NCBI RefSeq assembly: GCF_002027705.1
Contig: NZ_MBTG01000023.1
Span: 62,001-126,000 of the forward strand
Length of the DNA: 64,000 bases
Direction of reading: 5' to 3'
Origin: Paenibacillus ferrarius
Lineage (GTDB): Bacteria; Bacillota; Bacilli; Paenibacillales; NBRC-103111
Both the position numbers and the translations under genes were made by a program. This document shows, piece by piece, positions 53,055-61,212 of this stretch (positions are counted from its first letter, which is position 1; each line of letters opens with the position of its first letter). The notes beneath the pieces are model-generated. The model had not been told where the DNA came from. It ran no database searches and saw only the letters and a list, made by a program, of their open reading frames with translations.

Positions 53055-53987
53055 TTGAAAATAGATCGCTTGCTTGCGATTACGATGCTGCTTCTGAATC
53101 GCAAGAGAATCAGCGCGATGGAGCTGTCGGAACGCTTCGAAGTTTCCTTGCGAACCGTGTACCGTGACATCGAAGCCATTAATCAAGCCGGCATTCCTAT
53201 CGCCTCTTACGCTGGTTTGAACGGCGGCTATGAAATTATGGATCAATATCGACTGGAACGTCAGTATTTGTCCTTGGAAGAGCTTCAATCCATCATTATT
53301 GGGCTCAAAGGCATACGTTCCACCGTAGGCGATCAAGAAGTCGGCAGCTTGCTGGACAAGGTTGGTGCGCTCGTCGCCAAATCCGAACACCATGCAGCGA
53401 ATAATCAACTGATCATTGATATGAATCCATGGCGTCAAGGCACCCATGACAAAGAGAAGCTGAATATGCTGCGCACCGCCATTAAAGACTCTAAACAAGT
53501 TTCTTTTCAATATATTTCTTCACAAAGCGAGCAATCTATAAGAACCGCCGAACCGATGAGCATCGTGGCCAAAGGCTTTGGTTGGTATCTCTATGGTTAT
53601 TGTCTGCTTCGCGAGAATTTTCGTGTCTTCCGTTTATCTCGAATGAAGGAAATCAACGTACTCTCTCAAACTTTTGAACGCAAAACAGAAACGATAGAGA
53701 CGCTTCAGCACGGCTGGGGCAATCACGAACCCCATTCGCTTATTACACTTATCCTGCACGCTCAGCCTAATGTGCAGGCTCAAATCGAAGACTACTTCCA
53801 ACCGAAACAGATTGACTATCAGCCGGACGGCTCCATGATGATCACGGCCACGCAGCCGGATGAGCCCTGGCTTCACGGGATGCTGCTAAGTTTCGGTCCG
53901 AGCCTACGGATACTTGAGCCGCCCCACATAGCAGCTATCATCAAAGAGAAGGCCGAAAAAATTGTTCAACTCTATTCGAACCACTGA
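53055..53987 (+). CDS. WYL-domain transcriptional regulator (YafY/YobV type)
   Basis: A 310-residue regulator with N-terminal DeoR-like winged helix (KIDRLLAITMLLLNRKRISAMELSERFEVSLRTVYRDIEAI) and C-terminal WYL and WCX domains (KGFGWYLYGYCLLRENFRVFRLSRM; ITATQPDEPWLHGMLLSFG). I choose TTG 53055 since GAGGTG lies 7 nt before it and family members begin with KIDRLL; an upstream GTG at 53037 has no ribosome site. WYL proteins often respond to nucleic acids or small ligands. It probably controls the DinB gene just downstream. Confidence 0.88.
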   Translation: MKIDRLLAITMLLLNRKRISAMELSERFEVSLRTVYRDIEAINQAGIPIASYAGLNGGYEIMDQYRLERQYLSLEELQSIIIGLKGIRSTVGDQEVGSLLDKVGALVAKSEHHAANNQLIIDMNPWRQGTHDKEKLNMLRTAIKDSKQVSFQYISSQSEQSIRTAEPMSIVAKGFGWYLYGYCLLRENFRVFRLSRMKEINVLSQTFERKTETIETLQHGWGNHEPHSLITLILHAQPNVQAQIEDYFQPKQIDYQPDGSMMITATQPDEPWLHGMLLSFGPSLRILEPPHIAAIIKEKAEKIVQLYSNH

Positions 53988-54004
53988 CAACCTGTTGTCA
54001 GTGG
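53981..54004 (+). promoter_or_regulatory. Perfect palindrome at the end of the WYL gene
   Basis: CCACTGACAA (53981-53990), CCTG, TTGTCAGTGG (53995-54004). It includes the stop codon, lacks a T-tail, and lies upstream of the probable promoter of the DinB gene, so it may be an operator rather than a terminator. Confidence 0.6.
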
Positions 54005-54045
54005 TAGTTGGCTATACTAGGGATATAGTACTCGAAAGGCTTAGT

Positions 54046-54240
54046 GCTTACGATGCCAGTCTGGCGAAAAGTTCAAGCGAATGCTTATGATGCCAGTTTT
54101 TCTGGCGAAAAACTCAAGCGAATGCTTACGATGCCAGTTTTTCTGGCGAAAAACTCAAGCGAATGCTTACGATGCCAGTTTTTCTGGCGAAAAACTCAAG
54201 CGAATGCTTACGATGCCAGTTTTTCTGGCGAAAAACTCTA
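54046..54240 (+). repeat. 41-bp tandem array ahead of the DinB gene
   Basis: Five copies start at 54046 (36-37 bp, diverged), 54083, 54124, 54165 and 54206 (cut short by the ribosome binding site). Each unit contains GCCAGTTTTTCTGGC (a hairpin) and, overlapping it, AGTTTTTCTGGCGAAAAACT (a second hairpin that excludes the first). Copies 2-5 are nearly identical, so expansion is recent. Confidence 0.93.
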
Positions 54241-54253
54241 AGGAGGCTCTCCC

Positions 54254-54754
54254 ATGTTTAAAACAATTCAAGATTTCGTTGCGGAATGGAACAATGAAAC
54301 ACAAGCGACTCAGCGCGTGTTGGACACTTTGACGGATGTTTCACTTACACAACGTATTGCGCCGGACTTCCGCACGCTCGGACAACTAGGCTGGCACATT
54401 GCAACAACCATTCATGAAATGCTCTCACGTACAGGACTTACTTTCACGGCGCCTCCTGAGGAGCACCATGCCCCATCGTCTGCCCAAACAATTGCAGATA
54501 CATATCGTACTGCCGCTGCCGGCCTTACCGATGCGATCCAGTCCCAGTGGACAGATGCCAAATTGGCGGAATCCACCGACATGTATGGAGAGCAGTGGGT
54601 GAATGCAGCAACCCTGCGTATTCTCATCTCCCATGAGATCCATCATCGTGGTGAAATGATCGTCTTGATGCGTCAAGCCGGTCTCCGCGTGCCGGACATC
54701 TACGGACCCACACGTGAGGATTGGATTGAACGTGGCATGGAGCCTCTGGTGTAG
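54254..54754 (+). CDS. DinB-family four-helix metalloprotein
   Basis: A 166-residue DinB/YfiT-like protein. The metal-binding histidines are H48 (LGWHIA) and the pair in HEIHHRGEM (about 127 and 131). The fold is a four-helix bundle; characterised relatives are thiol-dependent S-transferases (BstA, mycothiol/bacillithiol type) or damage-induced proteins of unknown role. AAGGAGG lies at the end of the 41-bp array. The WYL regulator upstream is a likely controller. Confidence 0.9.
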   Translation: MFKTIQDFVAEWNNETQATQRVLDTLTDVSLTQRIAPDFRTLGQLGWHIATTIHEMLSRTGLTFTAPPEEHHAPSSAQTIADTYRTAAAGLTDAIQSQWTDAKLAESTDMYGEQWVNAATLRILISHEIHHRGEMIVLMRQAGLRVPDIYGPTREDWIERGMEPLV

Positions 54755-54768
54755 GAATTAAATAGACT

Positions 54769-54820
54769 AAAGAGGCTGTTTCCAAAAGTAGAAATAGCTA
54801 CTTAGGAACAGCCCCTTTTT
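54769..54820 (+). terminator. Terminator of the DinB gene
   Basis: AAAGAGGCTGTTTCC pairs with GGAACAGCCCCTTT (one mismatch), with an inner AAGTAG/CTACTT stem, followed by TTTTT. Confidence 0.88.
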
Positions 54821-55309
54821 GTGTATTTCTATGGCTGCCCCTGATGCGTCTCTTGTATAATCAGATTCATTTTGACACATGTAGCGTTGGCTAGTTGTTG
54901 CAGGGAATTTGCTTGTCAAAGGGGAAGTTGAGCTGTTTCTTTCTATGTTTTCGATACAGTCAAAGACAAAGAAAGCTCTTCAGACACGTAGAGATATTCT
55001 TTTCCTTGGTAAACGGTACGAATGCAGCGAAATGAGTGGCTGAACTTTTTGAAAGCCTGCGATTATACATCTTTTTCATCCGAGAAATCACCTAAACGAT
55101 GAAATTCCTGCGTTTCTGCAGGCTTTTGAAGCCCTTTCCGAACTTGAGGCTGATAAAGCTAAAAATTCCTGCACAATTGCAGGAATTTTCGTTTTCCGTA
55201 CGTTTTTCTGGAAAAAGCCTGCACTTTTACAGGTATTATCGTCGATGACTGATACTCCTTGCGCGAATCCTGACGACCGTATGCCATGACACCACATGGC
55301 GGCGATCAA
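54821..55309. other. Gene-free stretch holding palindromic element copy C
   Basis: No gene is seen. Copy C of the four-box element lies at 55056-55233. Confidence 0.7.
55056..55233. repeat. Four-box palindromic element, copy C
   Basis: Boxes CCTGCGATTATACA (55056), CCTGCGTTTCTGCA (55107), then inverted TGCACAATTGCAGG (55170) and TGCACTTTTACAGG (55220). Distances are 51, 63 and 50. The spacer sequence near copy B is partly shared (for example GGAATTTTC after the inverted boxes and GCTTTTGAAGC after the second box). Confidence 0.92.
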
Positions 55310-55810
55310 ACCCCCGTCATCCTAATACCACACACCCCATACTCAAACATGGCTTGTAGTACGACCCCAGTTTATTCATGTCCATCCCTACGTCCCGAAA
55401 CTCCTATCTACTTACCTAACTATACATCCACAGTTTCTGCCCATCCAGCCATTCATCCATCTATTCTACTTATCTATCTACCTGTACATCTACTTATCGC
55501 TCTGCCCATCGCCCCATCTATCTCCCCATCCATCTGCTTATCGTTCTATCCACCAATTCATCTATTTACCTGCTCATCACACCATCTATCTACTCATCTG
55601 TCTGTCCATCAATCTATCTGACTACCTGTGCATCTATTTATCTTTCTACCGATCAATCCATCTATTCTACTCATCTATCTCACCATCTATTTACTTATCG
55701 CTCTGTCCATCAATCTATCTAACTACCTGTGCATCTATTTACCTTTCTACTGATCAATCCATCCATTCCACTCATCAATCTCCCCATCGACCACCTTCTA
55801 TCTCCCTACC
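55310..55810. repeat. Pyrimidine-skewed, tetranucleotide-rich region
   Basis: About 500 bp made mainly of CATC, CTAT and TACC words, with very few G on the plus strand. A segment from about 55601 is repeated from 55702 (101-bp period, roughly 80-90 percent alike). Any long open frame here is a by-product of composition; no ribosome site supports one. Confidence 0.85.
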
Positions 55811-55890
55811 TACCCACACTCCGATAAGCAGACAATGCGAGTCCCCTATCCATAAGCTATAATGGAATAAAAAACCAAGGAGGCGTCCGT

Positions 55891-56730
55891 ATGCATCATC
55901 CAACCGTTATTGTTACCGGAGCTAACTCTGGGATGGGACTGGCAACCACCGTCGCCCTAGCCCGCAAAGGTGCGCATGTTATTATGCTGTGCCGCAGCAA
56001 GCAGAGGGGTGAGCTTGCGCTGGCTGAGGCGCGACAGCAAAGCGGATCCGATCGCATAGAGCTGATGCTTTGCGATCTGGGGTCGCTCGCGAGCATTCGC
56101 GCCTTCGCGGAAGATTTCCTTGCCAAGCACCAGATGCTCGATGTGCTCGTCAACAATGCCGGTGTGGTCACCGTGAAGCGGCAAACGACGTCCGATGGCT
56201 TCGAGGCCATGACGGGCGTCAATCATCTTGGTCACTTCCTGCTGACCAACCTGCTCTTAGAGGCCATTGTCCGCGCGCCGCAAGGGCGGATCGTGAACGT
56301 ATCCTCCGGCGCCCATAAGATCGGGCGCTTCGATTTCGATAACCCTTACCTGATGCGGGGATTCAGTGTGTGGAGAGGGTATGCGCAATCCAAAATTGCG
56401 AATATTTGGTTCACGCGTGAGCTGGCCAAGCGACTAGCGGGCACCACAGCTACGGTCAATGCCCTGCATCCGGGAGCCGTCGGCACGAACATCGGTGTCG
56501 ATCGCGACACCGGTTTTGGCAAATTCATGCACCGGCTGCTTCGGCCTTTTTTTCTGACGCCGGAACAAGGCGCGGAAACGGCGATTTATTTGTCCATCAG
56601 TCCGGACGTACAGACGATCAGCGGCGAATATTGGTATAAGAAGAAGATAGCGCCCATCTCGGAGAGGGCAAAGGATGAAGATATGGCACATCGCTTCTGG
56701 GCATGGAGTGAACAGAAGGTTCGCTTATAA
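55891..56730 (+). CDS. Short-chain dehydrogenase, retinol-dehydrogenase-like
   Basis: A 279-residue classical SDR. Coenzyme motif TGANSGMGLA (residues 9-18), NNAG (about 88-91), catalytic Ser (VNVSSGAHK) and YAQSK (Tyr and Lys of the triad). The R after the second strand (LCRSKQRG) suggests NADP preference. Substrate unknown; the sequence resembles retinol dehydrogenase/WW-domain oxidoreductase types. AAGGAGG precedes ATG 55891. Confidence 0.92.
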   Translation: MHHPTVIVTGANSGMGLATTVALARKGAHVIMLCRSKQRGELALAEARQQSGSDRIELMLCDLGSLASIRAFAEDFLAKHQMLDVLVNNAGVVTVKRQTTSDGFEAMTGVNHLGHFLLTNLLLEAIVRAPQGRIVNVSSGAHKIGRFDFDNPYLMRGFSVWRGYAQSKIANIWFTRELAKRLAGTTATVNALHPGAVGTNIGVDRDTGFGKFMHRLLRPFFLTPEQGAETAIYLSISPDVQTISGEYWYKKKIAPISERAKDEDMAHRFWAWSEQKVRL

Positions 56731-56755
56731 GCGGCCAATAACGATGAAATCCCAA

Positions 56756-56801
56756 CAAAAAGACGAGCAAACGCTATCCGTAGCATTTGTTCGTCTTTTT
56801 G
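56756..56801 (+). terminator. Terminator of the SDR gene
   Basis: CAAAAAGACGAGCAAA (56756-56771) pairs with TTTGTTCGTCTTTTTG (56786-56801), one mismatch in 16. Confidence 0.9.
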
Positions 56802-56888
56802 TTAACAGATAACTCTGGTCCCAGCATATATCGGGAGCATTTTTTCATTTCATTGTGTACATTTTTCGGCTCAAATGATATTATGTTA

Positions 56889-56920
56889 TTATGTAATTAC
56901 GTAAATACGTAATTACATAA
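56889..56920 (+). promoter_or_regulatory. Perfect 15+15 bp inverted repeat, probable operator
   Basis: TTATGTAATTACGTA (56889-56903), AA, TACGTAATTACATAA (56906-56920). It lies 21 bp before the start codon of the ArsR-GyrB-like regulator and is the natural candidate for autoregulation. Confidence 0.85.
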
Positions 56921-56941
56921 ATTATTAATGAGGTGATCCAA

Positions 56942-58051
56942 TTGACAGTGCCACGTGACTATGGAGCCGAGCTAGATGCATTGCAAGCGCAAATGAATAC
57001 GCTCCAGCAACGAATCGAAGAATTCATGCATAGACAGGAAGATACGAGCAAATTTATGACCCAACAACAGCTGCCGGATGCGGAACAAGGCGGGGTCTTT
57101 TACTCGGGACAATTCCAGAGCGGGCCTACCCATTATCGCTGGGAGCCGCAAGAAAGAGGCGTTAGTCAGCTTCTGAGCTTGGATAGCGATAAAGCAGCCA
57201 AAATTCTTGGGGCTATCGGCCATAAGCAGCGTCTGGATATTTTGCGGACCGTTTTGCAAGAGCCGCTTACCGGTCCAGAGCTCGTTGAGCGTCTGAATAT
57301 GGGAACAACGGGACAGCTTTATCATCATATGAAAGCATTAGCTGGCGCCGATCTGCTCGTACAGGAAGAGCGAGGCGGCAAATACGCAGTACCCGGCCAT
57401 CGTGCACTTCCGCTCCTCCTGCTGCTTGCAGCGGCAGCTGATTTATTCGATACCAGTGATTTCCTTGACATGTCAGAGGTCAGAAATAATGCACATCCCT
57501 ACTTGGGCGCAGCCAATGATGGCTATGACCCTCATCTTCTCCTCTGGGCTGTCGTCGAGAACAGCATTCTCGAGCATTTGCATGGGACCTGTACCGAGAT
57601 CCATCTCATCCTGCATCGGGACGGCAGCGTAACCGTAGGCGATAACGGTCGAGGCATTCCTGTTCAGGCGCTTCCCGGCGTAGACCACCCCCGTGTTCAA
57701 ACCGTTCTTACGGACATGAACCGTCTCAGTGCCAGCGCCTCATTCTTCGCACCTGGCAGCGAAAAAGGCATCAGCATGCCTATCGTCAACGCGCTGTCTC
57801 TTAAGCTTTCGGTTGAAATTCGCCGTGACGGCCGTGTGTTTCAACAATCTTATAAGCACGGCATCCCCCAAAGCGAGCTGCAAACCGTCGGGTTCACCCA
57901 TGAGACTGGAACCAGCATGACTTTTTCGCCGGATCGGGACATTTTCACAAAACCATTTGATCGCAAGGAATTGGAGAAGCAGGCTGCGGAAATATCCGTT
58001 CTGTATCCGCAACTGCGCCTACAGGTGCTGCTGGATGAACCAACGGGTTGA
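56942..58051 (+). CDS. ArsR-type regulator fused to a GyrB-like (GHKL) domain
   Basis: A 369-residue protein from TTG 56942 (GAGGTGATC, a full match to the 16S tail, just upstream). Residues 10-35 are a coiled coil. A winged-helix ArsR-like domain spans about 80-157 (KILGAIGHKQRLDILRTVL; TTGQLYHHMKALAGADLL). From about 195 to the end it aligns with the GyrB ATPase domain: VVENSILEHLHG, DNGRGIPV (234-241), VNALSLKLSVEIRRDG, GTSMTF.PD. The GyrB catalytic glutamate position is alanine (WAVVEN against YEVVDN), and the GGLHGVG lid is replaced by GSEKGIS. It may therefore bind but not hydrolyse a nucleotide. It would be a repressor or activator tuned by ATP or a related ligand. Confidence 0.88.
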   Translation: MTVPRDYGAELDALQAQMNTLQQRIEEFMHRQEDTSKFMTQQQLPDAEQGGVFYSGQFQSGPTHYRWEPQERGVSQLLSLDSDKAAKILGAIGHKQRLDILRTVLQEPLTGPELVERLNMGTTGQLYHHMKALAGADLLVQEERGGKYAVPGHRALPLLLLLAAAADLFDTSDFLDMSEVRNNAHPYLGAANDGYDPHLLLWAVVENSILEHLHGTCTEIHLILHRDGSVTVGDNGRGIPVQALPGVDHPRVQTVLTDMNRLSASASFFAPGSEKGISMPIVNALSLKLSVEIRRDGRVFQQSYKHGIPQSELQTVGFTHETGTSMTFSPDRDIFTKPFDRKELEKQAAEISVLYPQLRLQVLLDEPTG

Positions 58052-58074
58052 ACCCAGCAGACCAACCCTACAAG

Positions 58075-59433
58075 TTAGATAAAATCAACACCAACGCCGA
58101 GATCACGCCAGCGCTCATAGAAATCCGGGCACGTCTTCGACACACAGCCAGGATCAGCAATCTGCAAGCCATTTACCCTTGCACCGATCAGCGATAGCGC
58201 CATCGCCATCCGGTGGTCGTCATGAGGGTCAAGCAACGCTGGTTGTGGCTGTCCGGGGTGCACCGTCAAACCGTCTTCGTGCTCCTCGACTTGGATACCC
58301 AGCTTGCGAAGCTCCTGGCATATCGCCGCAATGCGATCACATTCATGATGCCGAATATGGGCAGCATCAGTCAGCGTAATAGGTCCGTCCGCGAATGGCG
58401 CCAACGCAGCAAGCGTAAGCGTCTGGTCGGACCAGCGCTGCATGCTTACAGTAAATCCCCCTTTAAGGCGTGCTGTGCCGCGCACCTCCACAAAAGTCTC
58501 GCCGCGAGTGATCGTACAGCCCATTTGCTCAAGTACATGCAGCAATTCGATATCCGGCTGGCGTGTCTGCGCCGAAATTCCCTCAATCCTTATGCGCCCA
58601 TTCGTTAAAGCTGCTAATGCCCAGAAATAGCCGCACGTAGATACATCCGGCTCAAGAGATAATGTCCGAGCTTCATAGACACTTGGCTGAATCGCTATCG
58701 TCCGCCCATCGTCCTGAACTTCCGGTTTTACCCCAAATGCTCGCATCATATCCAGCGTCATTTCTACATAATCACGCTGTACGACCTCTCCATCAATGCG
58801 TATCATCAGCGGCTCTTTGGCATAGGGTGCGGCCAGCAATAATCCGCTGATAAACTGACTGGATACTGCGCCAGATACCGTAACCTCGCCTCCATTCAAC
58901 CCATTTGCCTGCAAAGTCAGCGGCACACTCCCCGGATTCTCTTGATACTGGATATCGCAGCCTAAGCTTGATAGCGCATTTAACAGCACGGTTAGAGGTC
59001 TCTCGCTCATGCGCCGACTTCCTTTTAACGTCCAAACTCCCTTGCCTATCGCAAGCGCACTAGGCAAAAAGCGTGCAACCGTACCGGCTGCCCCCACATA
59101 CAGCTCTGCTTCCGAGATCGCCCATTGCCCTTCATTCCCTTGGACAGTCACCGTATCCCCATCAACGTCAATGTGGACCCCCAGCTCTCTCAATGCTTTC
59201 ATGCACCAATAAGAATCATCGCTTTGCAGAACACCCTGCAGCCGTGTCGTCCCCTTCGCCAGTGCGGCGATGATCAGCGCGCGGTTCGTAAAGCTTTTAC
59301 TTCCAGGAATACGCAAAGTGTGATCAATCTGAGCATGAAGCGGCGATAACCGCACAGTTTGCCCCTCCTGATGCTGCGACCATGGTGATCTGGCTTCTCG
59401 GTCTGGTTCATGCTGAATCAATGATGATTTCAT
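58075..59433 (-). CDS. aroA: EPSP synthase (3-phosphoshikimate 1-carboxyvinyltransferase)
   Basis: A 452-residue enzyme joining shikimate-3-phosphate and PEP in the aromatic pathway. Landmarks: RIPGSKSFTNRALI, GAAGTVARFL (the usual GNAGT loop with Ala for Asn), a modified PEP loop GSRRMSERPL, VSSQFISGLLLAAP, IRHHECDRI and DDHRMAMALSLIG. I start at ATG 59433 (GGAGAGG 9 nt upstream). It stands alone, away from other aro/trp genes, and is divergent from a LysR regulator, so it may be a second, specially regulated copy. Confidence 0.92.
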   Translation of the reverse strand: MKSSLIQHEPDREARSPWSQHQEGQTVRLSPLHAQIDHTLRIPGSKSFTNRALIIAALAKGTTRLQGVLQSDDSYWCMKALRELGVHIDVDGDTVTVQGNEGQWAISEAELYVGAAGTVARFLPSALAIGKGVWTLKGSRRMSERPLTVLLNALSSLGCDIQYQENPGSVPLTLQANGLNGGEVTVSGAVSSQFISGLLLAAPYAKEPLMIRIDGEVVQRDYVEMTLDMMRAFGVKPEVQDDGRTIAIQPSVYEARTLSLEPDVSTCGYFWALAALTNGRIRIEGISAQTRQPDIELLHVLEQMGCTITRGETFVEVRGTARLKGGFTVSMQRWSDQTLTLAALAPFADGPITLTDAAHIRHHECDRIAAICQELRKLGIQVEEHEDGLTVHPGQPQPALLDPHDDHRMAMALSLIGARVNGLQIADPGCVSKTCPDFYERWRDLGVGVDFI

Positions 59434-59469
59434 CTCCTGCACCCTCTCCAATTGTACTTAAGCTATAAG

Positions 59470-59483
59470 CTCATTATAATGAG
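59470..59483. promoter_or_regulatory. Palindrome between aroA and the LysR gene
   Basis: CTCATTATAATGAG is a perfect 14-bp inverted repeat in the 109-bp divergent gap. LysR regulators often bind such sites next to their own gene; this is a candidate only. Confidence 0.5.
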
Positions 59484-59542
59484 GGGATTAGGCATAAATG
59501 AAATCGCCAAATAAGCACCTTCTCATAAAGGAGCTCTATATC

Positions 59543-60445
59543 ATGATCCATTTGGAATGGTACCGTATTTTCCTGCACGCCGCCAGAACAGGCAATTTAA
59601 CCAAGGCAGCACAAGAGCTGTACATCACCCAACCATCCGTTAGCTACGCCATTAAACAAATGGAGCAAGCCTTGTCCCTGAAGCTTTTCCATCGGCTGTC
59701 CAAGGGTGTGGAGCTTACGGAAGAAGGAAAAGCCCTGCTGGCTTATGTCGAACAGTCCTTCGCCCTGTTGGATGCAGGGGAACGCAAAATGTCCCAACTC
59801 AAAGACCTCACAGGAGGTGAACTTCGCATCGGAGCGAGCGACTCCTTATTCAAGCATTTCTTATTCCCTTATTTGGATAAGTATCATAAGCAGTATCCTG
59901 AGGTTCGTATCCGGCTCTCGCACGGTAAAACCTCCGAAATTACACAGAGGGTCAAAGAGGGCACCGTCGACTTTGGGCTGATTCATTTGCCCATTGCCGA
60001 AGATCCCCTTTTAACGATCCAAGCGATTATGACCTTGCAGGACTGCTTCGTAGGTGGAGAAGCTTATCGCGATAAGGCCGTTCTTCCTCTCACAGCCCAT
60101 GATCTCGGCCAATTCCCACTGTTACTCTTATCAGCCGGAAGCAGCACCCGACGATTCGCTGAGCATTGGTTCTCCCAACAAAATGTCACAATTCAAGCCG
60201 ATATTGAGCTAGGCAGCATTGATCTGCTCATCGAATTTGCCAAGCTTGGCCTAGGTGTCGCCTTCGTCTCCAAATCCTATGTAACCCAAGAACTAGCGGA
60301 CGGGCTGCTCTACGAGTTGAAGCCTACTGTCGCCATTCCAACACGCTATATCGGAATCGCTGCTCGCCGAGATACAACGCCATCCCTCGCGGCTGCCAAA
60401 TTTCATGAAATGCTGATGGCGGATATGCCGGCATTGGTTACATGA
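59543..60445 (+). CDS. LysR-family regulator
   Basis: A 300-residue regulator from ATG 59543 (AAAGGAG 9 nt upstream; the frame is open to 59498). Winged helix at 1-60 (WYRIFLHAARTGNLTKAAQELYITQPSVSYAIKQME) and LysR ligand-binding domain from about 88. Divergent from aroA, which it probably controls. Its last 8 bp overlap the end of the convergent VTT-domain gene. Confidence 0.92.
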   Translation: MIHLEWYRIFLHAARTGNLTKAAQELYITQPSVSYAIKQMEQALSLKLFHRLSKGVELTEEGKALLAYVEQSFALLDAGERKMSQLKDLTGGELRIGASDSLFKHFLFPYLDKYHKQYPEVRIRLSHGKTSEITQRVKEGTVDFGLIHLPIAEDPLLTIQAIMTLQDCFVGGEAYRDKAVLPLTAHDLGQFPLLLLSAGSSTRRFAEHWFSQQNVTIQADIELGSIDLLIEFAKLGLGVAFVSKSYVTQELADGLLYELKPTVAIPTRYIGIAARRDTTPSLAAAKFHEMLMADMPALVT

Positions 60446-61025
60446 AACGTTTCTCCACTCTTTTGCTAATCAGCATAGATACGACTACGAATACAACAAC
60501 ATATAGAATCCGGTAGGGATTCTCAATAAATCCATTAAGATCGTGGCCGATAAAAGAAACCGACATGACCATGACGGCTTTCCCTGCGGCAACAGCAACT
60601 AGAAACGAGCGAAATCTCATTCCAACCAGCCCCGCAGCCATATTAATGACGACGAACGGGCCTAATGGAAAGAGGCTGAGCAGGAAGACATAGTTGAACG
60701 CCTGGCGACGAGCCCACACAAGGCTTTTCTGCACCTTTGGCTTCTGCGACCAGCGCTCTAGATAAGGGTGCCCTGCAACCTTTTTCACAAGGAGAAAAGT
60801 TACCAGACATCCGCTCACAATGCCGATCCAAGAATACAAAAAACCGAGCCAAAGCCCATATACAGCAGCATTTACGCTTATAATGACCAACGTGGGAAGC
60901 GGCGGAATGAACGATTTCATAAAAGGGAGAAGAAGACCGGGTAAAGGGCCGAGCGAACGGTACTTGTCTAACAGCAAGGATAAATTTTCTTCCGTGAAGT
61001 AGGACAAAAGTTCGGTTATTCCCAT
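60438..61025 (-). CDS. VTT-domain (TVP38/TMEM64, DedA-like) membrane protein
   Basis: A 195-residue membrane protein from ATG 61025 (AGGTG 7 nt upstream). It has about five spans. FMKSFIPPLPTLVIISVNAAVYG and FPLGPFVVINMAAGLVGMRFRSFLVAVAAG are the two re-entrant/VTT motifs. DedA and TVP38 proteins translocate lipids such as undecaprenyl phosphate or phosphatidylethanolamine in some cases; the role here is open. Confidence 0.88.
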   Translation of the reverse strand: MGITELLSYFTEENLSLLLDKYRSLGPLPGLLLPFMKSFIPPLPTLVIISVNAAVYGLWLGFLYSWIGIVSGCLVTFLLVKKVAGHPYLERWSQKPKVQKSLVWARRQAFNYVFLLSLFPLGPFVVINMAAGLVGMRFRSFLVAVAAGKAVMVMSVSFIGHDLNGFIENPYRILYVVVFVVVSMLISKRVEKRFM

Positions 61026-61130
61026 CTGTGCACACCTACTCTGTTTAACAAAAATTAGCGGCATACCGCGCCGCCCTCTATAGGCATGATAGCATACTTT
61101 ATAGCGTTGGAGTACACCTGTTGCACCGTG

Positions 61131-61171
61131 AAAAAGCCTCCAAAACCACTTTATTGCGGCTTTGGAGGCTT
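61131..61171 (-). terminator. Terminator of glpD
   Basis: AAGCCTCCAAA (61134-61144) pairs perfectly with TTTGGAGGCTT (61161-61171). On the minus strand TTTTT follows. Confidence 0.88.
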
Positions 61172-61212
61172 AATTATGTCTAATGTGTGTGCAGCAAGCT
61201 TTCCGCTGGAAC

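Noticed and set aside
54044-54332. Open frames across the 41-bp tandem array; also the idea of a CRISPR array
   Set aside because: The frames are repeat translations ending inside the DinB gene. The array has no unique spacers between repeats and no cas genes nearby, so it is not CRISPR.
55286-55621. A 111-codon open frame in the pyrimidine-rich region
   Set aside because: Its residues (Ile, Pro, Ser, His, Leu runs) are the direct translation of CATC/CTAT repeats, and no ribosome binding site precedes it.
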